Shown one piece after another: positions 35,255 to 45,442 of a stretch of 64,000 nucleotides of DNA. A program made the translations under genes and the position numbers. Under the pieces are notes generated by a model. The model ran no database searches. It had not been told where the DNA came from and saw only the letters and a program-made list of their open reading frames with translations. The stretch's first letter is position 1; the number at the start of each line of letters is the position of its first letter. Origin of the DNA: Undaria pinnatifida (Eukaryota; Sar; Phaeophyceae; Laminariales; Alariaceae); the NCBI GenBank assembly GCA_012845835.1, contig JABAKD010000013.1, forward strand, positions 1 through 64,000. Direction: 5' to 3'.

Positions 35255-35880
35255 CGTTCGGCAATACCAGGCGTCGGGAGCACGACGAGAATCCGAACCC
35301 GTGGTTTCTCACCCCGGGTCTTCTTCGCTCGTTGGCGGAAAAACGCGAGAATCCGCTCTGACTGCGCCCGAAAAATAGCCAAAACCGACGGTACCAACCC
35401 GTCGGTAGCCTCGTTGGATATTTATGGTTCTGCAATGTCCCCTTCTGGGAACACCAGTCCTCGGCTCTTTGGGCCTGTAGTGTCCCCTTGCGGGAGCACC
35501 AGGTCTCGGGAGCGAGATGCGAGTCCGGACCCGGGGTTTCTCGCCTCGGATCCTCCTCACTCGCTGGCGGAAACTCGTATGAAGCCGCCCTCGCTGCACC
35601 CGAAAAAGAGTCCAACAACGACGGTGCCAACCCGTCGGTAGCCTCGTTGGACGTTTGGGTCTGCAATGTTCTCCTCTGGGAACACCAGTCCTCGGCACTT
35701 TGGGCATGTAATGTCCCCCTCAGGAACAGCAGGCCTCGGGAACACGACGCGAGTCCAACCCCACGGTTTCTCGCGTCGTGGCCGCTTCGCTCTTTGGCGT
35801 ATAATCGCAAGAAAACTGCTCTAACTGCACCCGAAGGGGCAGAGGCTCTGAGCTGTTTCTGCTTGCCGAGAGGCGCGATT
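35255..35880. repeat. Tandem repeat, ~230-bp unit, about 2.7 copies
   Basis: CCAACCCGTCGGTAGCCTCGTTGGA occurs at about 35395 and 35627, and the CGGGAGCACGACG-type phrase at about 35275, 35500 and 35735. Spacings are 219-235 bp. The open frames here are by-products. Confidence 0.8.
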
Positions 35881-36582
35881 CTTCCGTAAATTTACGGGAA
35901 TAGCGTCCAGCGCATCAGGCTGGAGGCCGTGGTGTCACCACTGGCCCAGCTCGCAGTGTCGGATCTTCTTGCTGTGACACTGGGGCAGACGTAGCCTGAA
36001 ACACGTGGGTCAGCGTGTTAAAAGACGAAGCAGGGTCCGTCGACCCTGTGGGCGTCTTCTGGAGCGGGGCTCGGGTAGTTGGCGATAATATTTTTACCCG
36101 CTAAGGCTCTTTTTCGTTCTGCCTCTTGGAGAAGGGAGACGAGGTAGCTAATCTTGTCGATTCCTCCTTGATAGAAAAAATAACAGAGCGCCCGCAGTTA
36201 TCGCGAGCAAACACCGGATCGAGCCTCGCGAAAGATCTCGGTGTTTTAGTGTTGGCCTTCTAACTCCTTAAATCGACCGCCACCTCGTCGTCAGAAAAAG
36301 TGTTTGAGACTCGACCGTCCAACACCTCAAATCGACCGCCACCTCGAGGTCAGAAAAAGTGTTTGAGAGTCGACCGTCCCACACCTCAAACCGACCGCCA
36401 CAGCCTGGTCAGGAAGAGAAGGTGATGAACAAGTTCGCCTACAAAAGCGACGTGCTTTCACCGCAGTTATATTGTTGCGCGACGCGTGCCTGGGGGGCAA
36501 CGCGCAAAGCATTGGCTCCCGTGCCATGGTTAATGAGGGCAGCGTTTGGAGCGCGTACCCCCATTGCCGAGTTTATGCCGCG
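35881..36582. repeat. Intergenic, with a 59-bp tandem repeat
   Basis: TCGACCGCCACCTCG...TCAGAAAAAGTGTTTGAGA recurs with CGACCGCCAC starting at 36274, 36333 and 36392, exactly 59 bp apart. Nothing else is recognised. Confidence 0.8.
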
Positions 36583-39045
36583 GCTGAGGGAGGGGGGAAG
36601 AGGAAGGGGGGGAAGGGGGGAGGGGGAGGGGAGGGGGGGGGGAAGGAGGGGGAGGGGGGGAGGGGGAAGGGGCGTAGGGGGGAGGAAGGAAGGTGTGAGG
36701 GGGGAAGGGGGGAGGGGGGAAGCGGGGAGAGATGAAGGGGGGAGGGGGGGAGAGGAGAGGGGGGAAAAGGAGAAGGGGGAGGGGGGTAGGGGGGAGGGGG
36801 GAAGGGGGAAGGGGGGGCGGGGGGGGGGGGGTGAGGAGGGAGTGGGGGAGGGGGGAGGGGGGAAGGGGGGAAGGGGGAGGGGGGGAGGGGGGAGGGGGAG
36901 ACAGGGGGTGGAGGGAGGGGGGGAGGGCGGAGGGGGAAAGAGAGGAGGGGGGTGGCGGGCAGGGGGGAAGGGGCAGGGGGGGAAGGGGAAGAGGGGGGGG
37001 GGGGGAGGGGGGGAGGGGAGAGGTGGGGGTAGGGGGAAGGGGGGGTTGGGGAAGGGGGGAGCGGAGGGGGGGGGGGGCGGAGGAGGGGGGCAGGGGGGAG
37101 GGGGGGAGGGGAGGAGGGGGGGAGGGGGGGAGGGGCGAGGGGGGGAGGGGGGGAAGGGGCAGGGTGGAAGGGGGGAGGGGGGAGGAGGGAGGGGGGAGGG
37201 GGGGAGGAATGAGGGGGGGAAGGGGTAGGGGGGGAGGGGGGAGGGGGGGGAGGGGGAGAGAGGGAGGAGGGAGGGGGGGAGGGGGGAGGAGGGCAGGGGG
37301 GGAGGTGAAAGGGGGAGGGCGGGAGGGGGGGAGGGGGGAAAGGAGGATGGGAGAGGGGGGGGGGGGGAGGAGGCGGAAGGGGGGGAAGGGGCAGGGGGGA
37401 GGGGGGCAGGGGGATGGGGGGAGGGGGGAAGGGAGGAAGGGGGGAGGGGGGAGGGTAGGAGGGGGGAAAGAGGGAGAGGAGGAGGAGGGAAGAGGGGAGT
37501 GGGGGAGGGGGGGAGGGGGGGGAGAAAGGGGAGGAGGGGGGAAGGGGGGAAGGGGGGGAGGGGGGGAGGGGGGAGGGGGGAGGGGAGCAAGGGGGAGGGG
37601 GGGAGGGGGGAGGAGGGCGGGGGGGGAGGGGGAAGGGGGAGGCAGGGAGGAGGGGGGGAGGGAGGGAGGAGGGGGGAAGGGAGGGAGGAGGGGGGGAGGG
37701 GGGGAGGGGCGAGGGGTGGAGGGGGAAGGGGTGGAGGGTTGGAGGGGGGAGGGGGTAGGCGGGAAGGGCAGGAAGGGAGAAATGGGCAGGGGGATAGGGG
37801 GGAGGGGGGAAGGGAGGAGGGAGGGAGGGGGGAGAAGGAAGGGGGAGGGGGGGGGGGGAGGAGGCGGAAGGGGGGGAAGGGGCAGGGGGGAGGGGGGCAG
37901 GGGGGTGGGGGGAGGGGGGAAGGGAGGAAGGGGGGAGGGGGGAGGGTACGAGGGGGGAAAGAGGGAGAGGAGGAGGGGGGAATAGGGGAGTGGGGCAGGG
38001 GGGGATGGGGGGGGAGAAAGGGGAGGAGGGGGGAAGGGGAGAAAGGGGGTGGGGGGGAGGGGGGAGGGGGGGACGGGGCAGGGGGGAAGGGGGGAGGGGA
38101 GCAGGGGGGAGGGGGGGAGGGGGGAGGAGGGCGGGGGGGGAGGGGGGAGGGGGAGGGGGGGGGAGGGGGGGAGGGAGGGAGGAGGGGGGAAGGGAGGGAC
38201 GAGGGGGGGAGGGGGGGAAGGGCGAGGGGTAGAGAGGGAAGGGGTGGAGGGTTGGAGGGGGGAGGGGGTAGGCGGGAAGGGCAGGAAGGGAGAAATGGGC
38301 AGGGGGATAGGGGGGAGGGTGGAAGGGAGGAGGGAGGGAGGGGGGAGGAGGAAGGGGGAGGGGGGGGGGGGAGGAGGCGGAAGGGGGGGAAGGGGCAGGG
38401 GGGAGGGGGGCAGGGGGGTGGGGGGAGGGGGGAAGGGAGGAAGGGGGGAGGGGGGAGGGTAGGAGGGGGGAAAGAGGGAGAGGAGGAGGGGGGAATAGGG
38501 GAGTGGGGCAGGGGGGGATGGGGGGGGAGAAAGGGGAGGAGGGGGGAAGGGGGGAAGGGGGGTGGGGGGGAGGGGGGAGGGGGGGACGGGGCAGGGGGGA
38601 AGGGGGGAGGGGAGCAGGGGGGAGGGGGGGAGGGGGGAGGAGGGCGAGGGGGGAGGGGGGAGGGGGAGGGGGGGAGGAGGGGGGGAGGGAGGGAGGAGGG
38701 GGAAGGGAGGGACGAGGGGGGAGGGGGGGAAGGGCGAGGGGTAGAGAGGGAAGGGGTGGAGGGGTGGAGGGGGGAGGGGGTAGGCGGGGAGGGCAGGAAG
38801 GGAGAAATGGGCAGGCGGATAGAGGGGAGGGGGGGAGGGACGAGGGAGGGAGGGGGGAGGAGGAAGGGGGAGGGGGGGAAGGAGGAGGGGGGGAGGAAGG
38901 GAGGGGGGAAGGGGGGAAGGCAAGGGGGGTGAGGGAGGGAAGGGGGAGGGGGCGAGGGGGAAGGGGGTCAGGGGGGAGGGGGGAAGGGGGAGAGGGGGAG
39001 AGGGGGAGAGGGGGGGAAGGGGGGAGGGGCGTGGAAGGGGAAGGA
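36583..39045 (+). repeat. 2.5-kb G-rich purine tract with ~512-bp higher-order repeat
   Basis: The plus strand is almost pure G and A (GGGGGA, GGGGGGAAGG types). Rare landmark words expose a longer period. GGGAGAAATGGGCAG has its AATGGGC at 37781, 38294 and 38806 (513 and 512 bp), and AGGCGGAAGG lies at 37371, 37862 and 38375 (491 and 513 bp). The long Gly- or Pro-rich frames crossing it, up to 894 codons, are composition artefacts. Strong quadruplex and triplex potential is expected from G-runs on one strand. Confidence 0.95.
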
Positions 39046-39618
39046 GGCCGTCATACCCAATAGACTGAAGCTTGGGTCTTGCCATCCTCGTCTTTGAATT
39101 TGTTGGGCTTCCAATGGCCGTCACAAGAGAACTCAAGACCCCCCTGACTTCTTCGCCTCGTTGCGTTCTCTCCCCAGCGCTATTGATGGTGCACTTGATA
39201 CCCTTTATGAGCACAATGCCGTCTTTAGTCAGTTCGTTTGGTCTGCTAGTATGACATTTTTTTCTCTTTTCTTTTCCTTGCTTCCTCTTCTTGTCTTGCT
39301 TTTCTTTTATTGTATTTTCTTTCCTTTCCTTCTTCGTCCTTATGCTTCCTTGTCTTTTCTTTCCTTTCCTTTCCTTTAACTTTTCTTATTTTCTTTTTGT
39401 TTTTCTTATTGATGTACGTCTGTCCTTCGTATGCGTAGTGATACGTACTACGTGCAATATATACGTGGTAGTCTTTCTTGGGTCGCAAGCGGTATAGTCG
39501 GTTTTTCCAGGCGCGAGTAATGAGACGTATGCACCAGTATGGACCTGGCACATCGTAGGCTGACTCCCGATTTCACTTTTATATGTTTCTGGTGGAGGCA
39601 TGAATTGCGTCAGCTGTG
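39046..39618. other. Pyrimidine-rich segment, no gene
   Basis: TTTTCTTTTCC-type sequence spans about 39256-39415. Nothing recognised elsewhere. Confidence 0.5.
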
Positions 39619-40589
39619 ATATATGCATATGTACCATTTTGATTTTTTTGCCTAGTCCGTCCCTTTTTCTCCGCCGGCGCAGAGTTTTTTGGTGTGCTTT
39701 CTTCTGCAATGCGATCAGACTACCCGTCGGTATATTATCAGCCGTGTGCCGGGCTCATGGGACGTCCGTGGCGCGAGCTATGGCCGCGGAAAGCCGCCGA
39801 GACTGGCTCTATTTTGCGGGGTACGAGACGCTTCTGTCCCCGGGCAACCACACACTAGACGTATTTAAGCCTCGAGGTTAGGTCTTAAGTACTTCCAACT
39901 GGAAGAGCTAGGCCATTCGATATTTCGACCTTAAACGCATAAAAAAAACACCATATGTCTAAAACTCGAAATAGTGGTCTCGCTTCTGTCCCCGGGCAAC
40001 CACACACTAGACGTATTTAAGCCTCGAGGTTAGGTCTTAAGTACTTCCAACTGGAAGAGCTAGGCCATTCGATATTTCGACCTTAAACGCATAAAAAAAA
40101 CACCATATGTCTAAAACTCGAAATAGTGGTCTCTTTCAGTACGCATAAAAAGAAAAGCCGAGGAAAGATCAAACTACTTGAAAATAGACTATGATATTTC
40201 TGCACTACTCCAGACGCAGATGGCAAGACGAGGATTTATGTCATGAGCCAGCACATGAGTGGGTGGAAACTTCGAGAAAGAGCCTCCCCTGCCCATGCTG
40301 TGCGAGCTTGAACAAACGGCCAAAACAAATAACTGGTGCCTGGCAAAAACATTGAGTGCTTCGTACTCCATACTCGCTTCATATGTAGGATACCTCGCAG
40401 GCGTCTGCCGCCTTCGGTGTGCCTCAGTGTGGCAGTCAGTACAGCAGCACAGCAGGACTGGCCCTCAACCCGGTTCAATTTCCACCCTCGAAATGTAGGC
40501 ATCCGTCTGATGTAGGCATCCGTCTGATGTTTCCTCGAGCTTTTGTCGTCTGAAATGCTGTTGTTTGCTGGAACTCGGAAAATTGCTTC

Positions 40590-40629
40590 AAATATGCACT
40601 TGGGCCAAAATGTGCCCAAGTGCATATTT
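40590..40629. other. Perfect 16-bp stem-loop, right-arm copy
   Basis: Inverse copy of 26754-26793. Stems at 40590-40605 and 40614-40629 are fully complementary. Confidence 0.9.
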
Positions 40630-40914
40630 TGGGAAAATCCACATTTCACCGTGGTCTGCCGTGGTCGTTAGGTCGATAAAATAGACCTATTTTGTAGACA
40701 TTTAAGACACGATAGGGCTTAATTTGGTTTAGAGCCTAAAATATACGCATATCGTCAGGCTTAAATACGTCTACTACACACACGGTGGAACTTTAGTCCT
40801 CGCACGTACATCGGGGTGGCATCAAAATGTATTTGCGAGAGAATTTTCCCGCACTGCTAGACGCGGGCGCGGTGTATATGTACCCGCTGCAACGACGTGA
40901 ACTATGTCATTACT

Positions 40915-41055
40915 GTGAGTTCTCCCTCACAATTGACACGGTGGTTACCATACAGCAGTAGCGAAACCTGTATAAAGAGATATAAAGTAGCAACACAACC
41001 CAAGCAAAAGTAACGATGTGCACACAACAGACCATACCGGCAACAAACATCGGTG
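40915..41055 (+). pseudogene. OTU gene fragment: promoter and first codons only
   Basis: It matches the promoter and start of the copies at 41278 and 41935: CACAATTGACACGGTGGTTA, tandem TATAAAG, and ATGTGCACACAACAGACCAT at 41015. Homology stops after about 12 codons (NIGVNC), followed by unrelated sequence to 41277. Confidence 0.75.
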
Positions 41056-41381
41056 TGAACTGTCTACGATCACAGCAGCAGCAAGCAACCGCAGAGAGCG
41101 GCAATAATATATAGATCATAAAAAATCAAATTTTATTGAGAACGGGATTTTTTCATGGATGGACCGAGGAGAATAAATACACAAGACGTTTACTCTCTCT
41201 CATCAAAAGAACATACACAGCGGTTTTACAATAGAGCACCACCAGCAAGCAGCACGTAGTCCATAGACTCTAAGTTTACTGTGAGTTCTCTCTCACAATT
41301 GACACGGTGGATACCATACAGCAGTAGCGAAACCTGTATAAAGAGATATAAAGTAGCAACACAACTCAAGCAAAAGTAACG

Positions 41382-41828
41382 ATGTGCACACAACAGACCA
41401 TATTATCGGCAACAAACATCGGTATAAGCACGCGGGGAAAAATACTGGACACAGAAAACAAACAACAAATTGACACCAATGATTCCTCTAACAGCAGCGA
41501 CAGCAGTACAAACCCATCAGACAGCGAAAATGATCAAGACAACAATAATAGCGGCAACAATAACAATTCTGGTCAATGGTCCATTATTCCCGAGATTGGT
41601 GATGGTGCATGTTTATTAAGATGTATCTCGCGTCGTGTGCACAACAACCCAGCTTTACATCACATCGTCCGTGCACATATTATTGCCCACATCACAACCA
41701 ATTTGTACACCGTTATCCCAGGATCAGGTTTCAACACCTTCCACGACAGCATCTTAGCTGGAGCAAATCAAGGTCATCATGTAGATAATAAAGAATCATT
41801 TGTCGGTGTAGACAATATATTTTTCTGA
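41382..41828 (+). pseudogene. OTU-like protease, C-terminally truncated copy
   Basis: 148 codons, near-identical to the intact copy through SILAGANQ, including the Asp/Cys box GDGACLLR. It then runs into unrelated sequence and stops at 41826, so the His box is missing. Just after the stop, CGGAAC/GTTCCG inverted words (41830-41890) suggest an insertion caused the break. The promoter segment at 41278-41381 is shared with the intact copy. Confidence 0.75.
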
Positions 41829-41990
41829 ACGGAACAAACAACGCCAACGTGCCCGAAAAAGTTCCGTTTGTCTTGCAAAGTTCCGTCAGCAGCACCACCA
41901 GCAAGCAGCACGTAGTCCATAGACTCTTAAGTTTACTGTGAGTTCTCCCTCACAATTGACACGGTGGTTACCATACAGCAGTAGCGAAAC

Positions 41991-42010
41991 CTGTATAAAG
42001 AGATATAAAG
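41991..42010 (+). promoter_or_regulatory. TATA-like elements before the intact OTU gene
   Basis: TATAAAG occurs at 41994-42000 and again at 42004-42010, about 30-45 bp before the ATG at 42039. The same pair precedes the other two right-arm copies, so the segment is kept even where the gene is not. The promoter role is inferred from spacing only. Confidence 0.5.
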
Positions 42011-42038
42011 TAGCAACACAACTCAAGCAAAAGTAACG

Positions 42039-42683
42039 ATGTGCACACAACAGACCATATCGGCAACAAACATCGGTATAAGCGCGCGGGGAAAAATGCT
42101 GGACACAGAAAACAAACAACAAATTGACACCAAAGACTCCTCTAACAGCAGCGACAGCAGTACAAACCCATCAGACAGCGAAAATGATGAAGACAACAAC
42201 AGCGGCAACAATAACAATTCTGGTCAATGGTCCATTATTCCCGAGATTGGTGATGGTGCATGTTTATTAAGATGTATCTCGCGTCGTGTGCACAACAACC
42301 CAGCTTTACATCACATCGTCCGTGCACATATTATTGCCCACATCACAACCAATTTGTACACCGTTATCCCAGGATCAGGTTTCAACACCTTCCACGACAG
42401 CATCTTAGCTGGAGCAAATCAAGAACTTGTGGAAGTCGCTGGATCTCAACCTACTACATATTCGAGTGTCGAAGAGTATCTCCACTTCATGTCACAGCCT
42501 TACGCATATGCTACAAACATAGAATTAATTGCTGCCACGCAGTTATACGGAGTGGACTTTCGAATAACTTATCACACCGAGCCTCAGCAATATCCCAACC
42601 CTCCTCCTCCAAATGTCTGTGATATCATATATTATCCACATTCTTTCCACTACGCATCCCTCCGATATACACCTTCTGCATAA
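42039..42683 (+). CDS. OTU-like cysteine protease, intact copy
   Basis: 214 residues, no visible intron. OTU proteases cleave ubiquitin or ubiquitin-like conjugates through a Cys-His-Asp centre. An N-terminal Asn/Ser/Asp-rich stretch (residues 25-62) leads to WSIIPEIGDGACLLR, where Asp72 and Cys75 fit the OTU box (DGxC). VRAHIIAHI and SSVEEYLHFM follow, and the C-terminal SFHYASLRY places His204 at the catalytic position. OTU domains are known in Helentron-type Helitron proteins. The decayed Helitron at 62856-63155 has the same box (GDGVCLLR) and VDDYLELM, so this gene is probably Helitron-derived and mobilised by the surrounding element. ATG 42039 is chosen because it follows the TATA pair and is shared by three copies. 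Substrate and activity are unknown. Confidence 0.75.
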   Translation: MCTQQTISATNIGISARGKMLDTENKQQIDTKDSSNSSDSSTNPSDSENDEDNNSGNNNNSGQWSIIPEIGDGACLLRCISRRVHNNPALHHIVRAHIIAHITTNLYTVIPGSGFNTFHDSILAGANQELVEVAGSQPTTYSSVEEYLHFMSQPYAYATNIELIAATQLYGVDFRITYHTEPQQYPNPPPPNVCDIIYYPHSFHYASLRYTPSA

Positions 42684-42764
42684 ATACTTCATCATCAGTT
42701 GTAGTCATTCGACTTGCGTCGCCCCCGGGAGGCACGTGTCCACCTCACGAAGGGGAACCTTGTA

Positions 42765-43432
42765 TGCGTGTACCGTTATTGGTTTGTTTGTGTTTTTTTC
42801 TTGGGGTTCCTCAGCTCCAGAGTGACTGGAACCTGTCCTGTTACCACGGACTTGATTATGCGAGTTAATGTGAGAACAACAACATGTACGTGTTGCGTTC
42901 TCGTCTTTTTGCTCTCTTCAGTTGATTGCCCTCTCTTGGTCCCCATGCCCCCCCCGCCCCCGCAAATATCACGCGTACTGCCGTTCAGAACGTGACATCG
43001 GGCAATTACCTCTGCACAAGCACCTCTTGGCAGTATTATTTCACCGTTCCAGCTTTTCTTTGATTTCTCCCACACTCCATTTGTTCTTCGATTTCGTCAT
43101 TTATTGTATTTTTCATTTTTCGTTTGCTTCTTCGTTCATTTTCTACTATCTCCTTTATATCTGATTCGTTCGAACTCGTTTTCCATCTTCTAAGCACTTT
43201 TTCCCCCTTTTTTTATACTCTTCTACTCTTTTGTATTTTGCTTACAAAGTTGTATCATATTATTGCGCACCCCCCGCTCGGAGCACGGGGGGCGGAGAGC
43301 GGGGCAGGCCTCCGGGGACGCTTCAACAGCAGCCTCACGCTATCGTCCGTAACCCTGAGTCAACTTCCATCCCAACTGGCAATGTCGAGCTTTCGACTCT
43401 TAGGCAGGAACTTAAACAGAGACCAGTTGCAC
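42765..43432. other. No confident gene
   Basis: TTC/TTT-rich sequence (43040-43240). A minus frame 43360-43701 overlaps the end of the next gene and could be its continuation in another frame. It ends with a Cys/Lys/Trp-containing tail but has no known domain. Confidence 0.35.
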
Positions 43433-44524
43433 TTACCGGTGCGCGCGAACATCCGGGAGGCCTGGGGGAGACTTGAACTGGCTTTTCCCTTGGACCCGGG
43501 CGACCCGGCGGGGAGAGCGGTGGCCTTCCGCTTGGTAGGCCTGTCTGCGCCGGAACCGATGCTGCTGAGCACGAGCCGGAGCACCTCCCCCCCGCCGCGG
43601 CAAAATTCGAGAATACGTACGAACGCGGGCATGCGTGGGGGGTCGAACACCGTACAAGCTGGGGGAGGGACAACAGCAGGGGACAAACCGCTGCGCAGCA
43701 CGCATGAGCTCGCTCACCCACAAAGCGATGTCGCGGTTGACCATATCACACAGCACTGCATGCGCTTCTGGGACGGACAGCATACTGTAGTTGCTGAAGG
43801 TGTTCGCACGCAAGCCCATGACAGCCACCGTAAACGTGTCGCCAAGGGCGTTGGCCCGCGCTAGACACGGGAGATCGTCGGCGACCCCGGGCGAGAGACC
43901 CACACGAAGAGTCGCAACGACGGCCAATCTGAAGAAGTCGAGACGGTCAGCGACCATGAGGGAGTGCCCGATGGGCCCGTCCACGCGGGGCTTATAAGCC
44001 CCGACGTCAAATGAGCTGAAGGACAGGAGCTGGGACGCGACGTTGGCTGTCACGTGGACGGCCTCTCCCACGAACGACTGCAGGTCAGCGGGAGAGTCCC
44101 CGAGGTTCGGGGGGATAAGCCCTCGAATAATCGACAGCTTCCTAGCTGTGTTGACCTTGTTCCATCAGCCCATTTCGGTGGTAGGTTGTGATTTTCGATC
44201 CGAGTTGTTCTTCACGAACTGGCGGAGGATGATGTCGAAAATAGCTGCCTGATCAGAACACACAGCCACTATCTCGCGGGAGGAAGAAGTAGTTGCAGAT
44301 AACTTGGAAAATGTTTCGTCAAGGTGCGCATGGACCCGTGCGTATTCGGCCTCAACCTGATGGGCCCACGCGGCCAAGTCATCCGAAGGCAAGGCCGCAC
44401 CGACCGCTGGCACCCCGGAGGAGGACCCCGAGCCCGCGAGAGCTGCGGCGGCCCGGGCACGCAGACTAGCCCCCGCCTCGGCGATGGCGGCGGCAGGCGC
44501 CGCGGCACCCGGCGAATCACCCAT
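43433..44524 (-). CDS. Unrecognised 363-codon frame with one internal TGA
   Basis: I do not recognise the family. From ATG 44524 the frame is open for 119 codons, meets a single TGA (44165-44167, after TTEMG) and then stays open in the same frame for over 240 codons to 43433. The N-terminus is Ala-rich (residues 6-50), followed by a likely helical segment AWAHQVEAEYARVHAHLDE. The second part includes LIPPNLGDSPADLQSFVGEA and HSLMVADRLDFFRLAVVATL. The last ~60 residues become Arg/Pro-rich, so the true end may be in the overlapping frame after a splice or frameshift. A retroelement gag is possible but unsupported. The TGA could be a nonsense mutation or recoding. Confidence 0.45.
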
Positions 44525-45040
44525 CGTCGAAGAGACAGCCCGCAGTGCTCGCCACAGCAGTAGTCACAGCGAATTATCACCACGGCAGTCACCACAGCAA
44601 TCCCAGCAAAGTCTCACAGCAGCAGTCGCAGCGAAGCTCGCTTACAGCTGAAATCAGCCAGTCTATCACACCTTGAATTTGTCTCGCTGACGATGTTTCT
44701 CTCTTCTCTGCGTGCTTCGCTTGCTAGTCAGCAACAAGACAGACTGATCCAAGGTTCCCTTTGCTGTACCAGGACGAGTACAAGTAACCACCCGCGTTGA
44801 TATCATTAGTCAACGTACAATAACCCCAAACTTCTTCCGTACATACAAAACCCTTATTTTCTCGTGCCTCGATAATGATACGCATTTATCCAAGATTTGT
44901 TTTTGGGAGTTGAACTTGCAACTCTGCTTTTTTGGGAGTTAAACTTGCATTTTTATAGAAGACCATGCCAGTGTTTTTGTAATGCGCCCAAGGGCGCACA
45001 ACACAAGGCAACAGGAGCAAGCTGAAGCTCTGAGCCAGTT
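44525..45040. promoter_or_regulatory. Intergenic region between two divergent frames
   Basis: 516 bp between the ATG at 44524 (minus) and the ATG at 45041 (plus). CAGCAGTC/CACAGCA words repeat at 44535-44640, and TTGGGAGTT.AACTTGCA is repeated at 44905 and 44932. A shared promoter region is plausible; no TATA box is clear. Confidence 0.3.
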
Positions 45041-45442
45041 ATGACGTCTATCTACCGCTATTCACCATCAAAACGCTCGAAGCCGGGGGGTGCAGGGTCG
45101 GGTGGAACAGGTGGCGGTGGTGGAGGAGGGGCGGGCACGTGGACGTTGATAGGCGAGGAAAGAACCGGAAATCTCAGCTGGGTGTGCCCGAGGCATAAAC
45201 CTTGCGGGGGGCATATACTAGCGAAGACCCGTAAAGGTTCAACCTCCCTATACGGTATCTGCGATACTCGCCGCGCGGATAACGCCGACACCTGTCAAAC
45301 GTTCTTCGACTTAAACCGCAAGCACTGGGGCTCGGGGGAGTACCCTCGTGTGTGCGAGTGGTGCGAAGGGGATACCGGCGGATCTCCCTCGATCGGTGTG
45401 CCGAACGACGGCGTGGACTGCACCGCAGAGCGTGAGTCGTAG
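45041..45442 (+). CDS. Small Cys-rich, possibly zinc-binding protein
   Basis: 133 codons. A Gly-rich linker (residues 18-36) is followed by a compact Cys/His set: WVCPRHKPCGGHIL, YGICDTRR, ADTCQTFFDL and RVCEWCEG. The spacing suggests a zinc ribbon, perhaps GRF-like, but the family is not certain. A GTGAGT donor-like site lies at 45432-45437 just before the stop, and a pyrimidine tract with TCTAG ends at 45686. Splicing there would replace the last residues by a short basic tail ending in a stop near 45748. It is divergent from the frame at 44524. Confidence 0.45.
   Translation: MTSIYRYSPSKRSKPGGAGSGGTGGGGGGGAGTWTLIGEERTGNLSWVCPRHKPCGGHILAKTRKGSTSLYGICDTRRADNADTCQTFFDLNRKHWGSGEYPRVCEWCEGDTGGSPSIGVPNDGVDCTAERES

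Larger units (their letters stand above)
39619..42764 (+). mobile_element. OTU element, right copy (arm of the 16.8-kb inverted repeat)
   Basis: Inverse copy of 25976-28098 but longer because of internal duplications. These are a 152-bp tandem duplication (39831-39982 / 39983-40134), a 17-bp one (ATGTAGGCATCCGTCTG near 40495), and three successive copies of the promoter/5' part of the OTU gene (40915-41055, 41278-41828, 41935-42683). The coding strand is plus. The conserved hairpin is at 40590-40629. The outer end is GAAGGGGAACCTTGTA. Confidence 0.7.

Noticed and set aside
36439-39214. Very long Pro- or Gly-rich open frames, up to 894 codons, in the G-rich tract
   Set aside because: Stops cannot easily occur in a G/A-only strand; no domain, and equal-length frames exist on both strands.
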